Of a stretch of DNA of 64,000 nucleotides, positions 62,758 to 64,000 are shown in pieces. Numbering within the stretch: the stretch's first letter is position 1; each line of letters starts with the position of its first letter. Source of the stretch: Roseitalea sp. MMSF_3546 (lineage in GTDB: Bacteria; Pseudomonadota; Alphaproteobacteria; Rhizobiales; Rhizobiaceae); contig NZ_JASHKB010000012.1 in the NCBI RefSeq assembly GCF_030732865.1, forward strand, positions 1 through 64,000, read 5' to 3'. A program made the position numbers and the translations under genes. The notes below the pieces were generated by a model. The model was not told the origin of the DNA. It ran no database searches and worked only from the letters and a program-made list of their open reading frames with translations.

Positions 62758-63784
62758 TGTCCTCGCGCCGGTCGGCCACGTCGTAGACCTCGCCAACCTC
62801 GACCGTGCGCGCGATGTCGGCCAGAAGCCCGGGCGTCATGGTGTGCCGGGTCATCGTCGCGGTTTCGGGATCGGCGGCCAGATCGGGCCGGCCCTGCGGG
62901 CGCGGCATGTCGGCAAGCGGCTCGCCGGCCGGCGCATCGGCCTGCTTGCCGGGCGCGATGATGCCGGCAACGCCGATGGCGCCGGGGTCCGGGCGGCCGC
63001 AAGTGCAATCGGCTCGGCGCGGCTTGTCGCGGAACTCGAAGGCGGTCTCAAGGTCGGTATAGGCCGTGCCGTCGAGGGCGATCATCGACATCGGGGCATT
63101 GTCGGCGCCGCTTGGATGGGCGAACAGCCTGGTCGGCGCGGCCGGGCACAGCGCCGCGCAGACCGCCCGGTCGCGCTCGAGCGTGTCGCGCCCGGTGGCA
63201 AAGGAAATCGGAAAGAAATAGCCGTCGCAGGTGCGCACGCACATCGTGCCCAGCCGGTCCGGGCCGCTCGGCAACGGACCCGGCGTGCGGCGCGGCGTCG
63301 CGATCTGCGGGCGCACCGGCGTGCGGGTGCCGGTCTCGCGGCGGATCGAGGCGGTGCGCGTCTGCCGGCCGGAATCGCAGGCGCGCGACACCGCCTGGCG
63401 CAGGCGGGCGATCTCGCGGCGCGAGGCGCCGCCGGCATGGCTGTCGCGCAGCCGTGTCAGGCGACTCAGATTGGACTGCATGTCGCCCAGCGCGGCCGCG
63501 ATGGTGCGGCACTGGCGGTCGCGCGAACGGGCGCAGCCAAGGCGGCGATAGTCGCGTTCGGCAATGGCGATCTCGCGGGTCTGGCGGCGGACCGCGTCGG
63601 AAAAACGGCGATATTGCGCTGCATTGCCGCCGCCGCGCAGGGCCGAAGCCAGTTCCGCCTGAAGGCCGCGGCACGATTGCGCCATGGCCGGCCCGGCGCC
63701 GCCGAGGATCGTGACGACGGCCACCGCCGCGGCAATGGCAAGCAACGCGCAAGGGCGCGACAACACTGTGAACGCACGGACCAT
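62675..63784 (-). CDS. DUF2865 domain secreted protein
   Basis: 369 aa. A signal peptide of about 35 residues ends at GPAMAQ. It has Cys- and Arg-rich coiled-coil-like segments ([16 protein letters not shown]) and the DUF2865 core [20 protein letters not shown] with [17 protein letters not shown] and DCTCGRPDP. Typically rhizobial and of unknown function; the many cysteines suggest a disulfide-bonded periplasmic or cell-surface protein. Its 3' end overlaps gltX by 83 bp in antisense, which is unusual but both frames are well conserved in character. Confidence 0.86.
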   Translation of the reverse strand: MVRAFTVLSRPCALLAIAAAVAVVTILGGAGPAMAQSCRGLQAELASALRGGGNAAQYRRFSDAVRRQTREIAIAERDYRRLGCARSRDRQCRTIAAALGDMQSNLSRLTRLRDSHAGGASRREIARLRQAVSRACDSGRQTRTASIRRETGTRTPVRPQIATPRRTPGPLPSGPDRLGTMCVRTCDGYFFPISFATGRDTLERDRAVCAALCPAAPTRLFAHPSGADNAPMSMIALDGTAYTDLETAFEFRDKPRRADCTCGRPDPGAIGVAGIIAPGKQADAPAGEPLADMPRPQGRPDLAADPETATMTRHTMTPGLLADIARTVEVGEVYDVADRREDIRVVGGQFLPDPEEAIDLRAPDRRSGP

Positions 63785-63903
63785 CGATACACCGTCTCCC
63801 CGCCACCATGATGGCGGACAAACGCCAGCGGACGATTAAGATACGCCCGCAAGCATGGCGCGTGCGGGCTGAATTGAAGATGAACGTTAACGAAGGATGA
63901 GGT

Positions 63904-64000
63904 TCAGGCGTGCGCGGCGCGGGTCTGCGTCTGGGCGCTCTGGCTGGCCTCGACGGCGGCGATGGCCGACATGTTCACCACGCCGCGCGAGGTCACCGAG
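63904..64000 (-). CDS. C-terminal end of an unrecognised gene (cut by window edge)
   Basis: Only the last 31 codons and stop are visible, ending ...SRGVVNMSAIAAVEASQSAQ and then a Thr/Ala-rich tail. The regular codon pattern and the gap to the next gene support a real gene end, but the family cannot be told from this fragment. The 119-bp gap between it and the DUF2865 start shows no clear terminator. Confidence 0.5.
   Translation of the reverse strand, partial: SVTSRGVVNMSAIAAVEASQSAQTQTRAAHA

Overview
The window looks like a chromosomal stretch of a GC-rich alphaproteobacterium, most likely Hyphomicrobiales (Rhizobiales). The reasons are the very high G+C, the density of solute importers, the rhizobial-type gene string tRNA-Val / rpiA / DUF2059 / gor / gamma-glutamylcyclotransferase / class II DAHP synthase / nadE / gltX, and a DUF2865 protein. 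I cannot name the genus.

Layout. (1) 19-7160: end of a catabolic operon, livHMGF - 4HBT thioesterase - Rid-family protein - pcaF - kynurenine-formamidase-like hydrolase, then purU. (2) 7314-13522: AraC regulator, FGGY sugar kinase and a ribose/xylose-type ABC importer. (3) 13588-27202: a divergent catabolic island. Leftward: cyclase - phytoene-desaturase-like flavoprotein - MarR - iorA - iorB. Rightward: a second, homologous flavoprotein and a complete dipeptide-type ABC importer. (4) 27207-34852: divergent GntR, then an amino-acid-type binding protein and permease without an ATPase, an SRPBCC-like protein, a D-glutamate-cyclase-family protein, a TRAP transporter and a kynureninase-like PLP enzyme. 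(5) 34896-38984, leftward: SsuABC-type importer plus a Gfo/Idh/MocA dehydrogenase, divergent from an FMO-like monooxygenase with an N-terminal NTF2-like extension (39223-41019) and an M42 peptidase. (6) 42293-51114: M20 amidase, divergent dipeptide-type importer with a permease-ATPase fusion, GntR regulator, SMP-30 lactonase. (7) 51640-64000: housekeeping section with tRNA-Val(CAC), rpiA, DUF2059, gor, ggct, DAHP synthase, nadE, a toxin-antitoxin pair, VIT1-type transporter, MFS transporter, gltX, DUF2865 and the edge of one more gene.

Sections 1-6 hold seven separate importers, mostly placed beside catabolic enzymes and local regulators: a scavenging repertoire for amino acids, aromatic compounds, peptides and sugars. 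Several binding-protein genes are followed at once by a strong GC stem-loop, which fits differential expression of binding protein over membrane parts.

The most notable points are: (a) the unrecognised divergent Ior / paired-flavoprotein / cyclase / peptide-importer system; (b) a toxin-antitoxin cassette placed exactly between the intact 3' end of nadE and a decayed, in-frame second copy of that 3' end; (c) a left-edge operon that fits the end of a CoA-dependent anthranilate/kynurenine route. No CRISPR array, insertion sequence, phage gene or integrase was seen.
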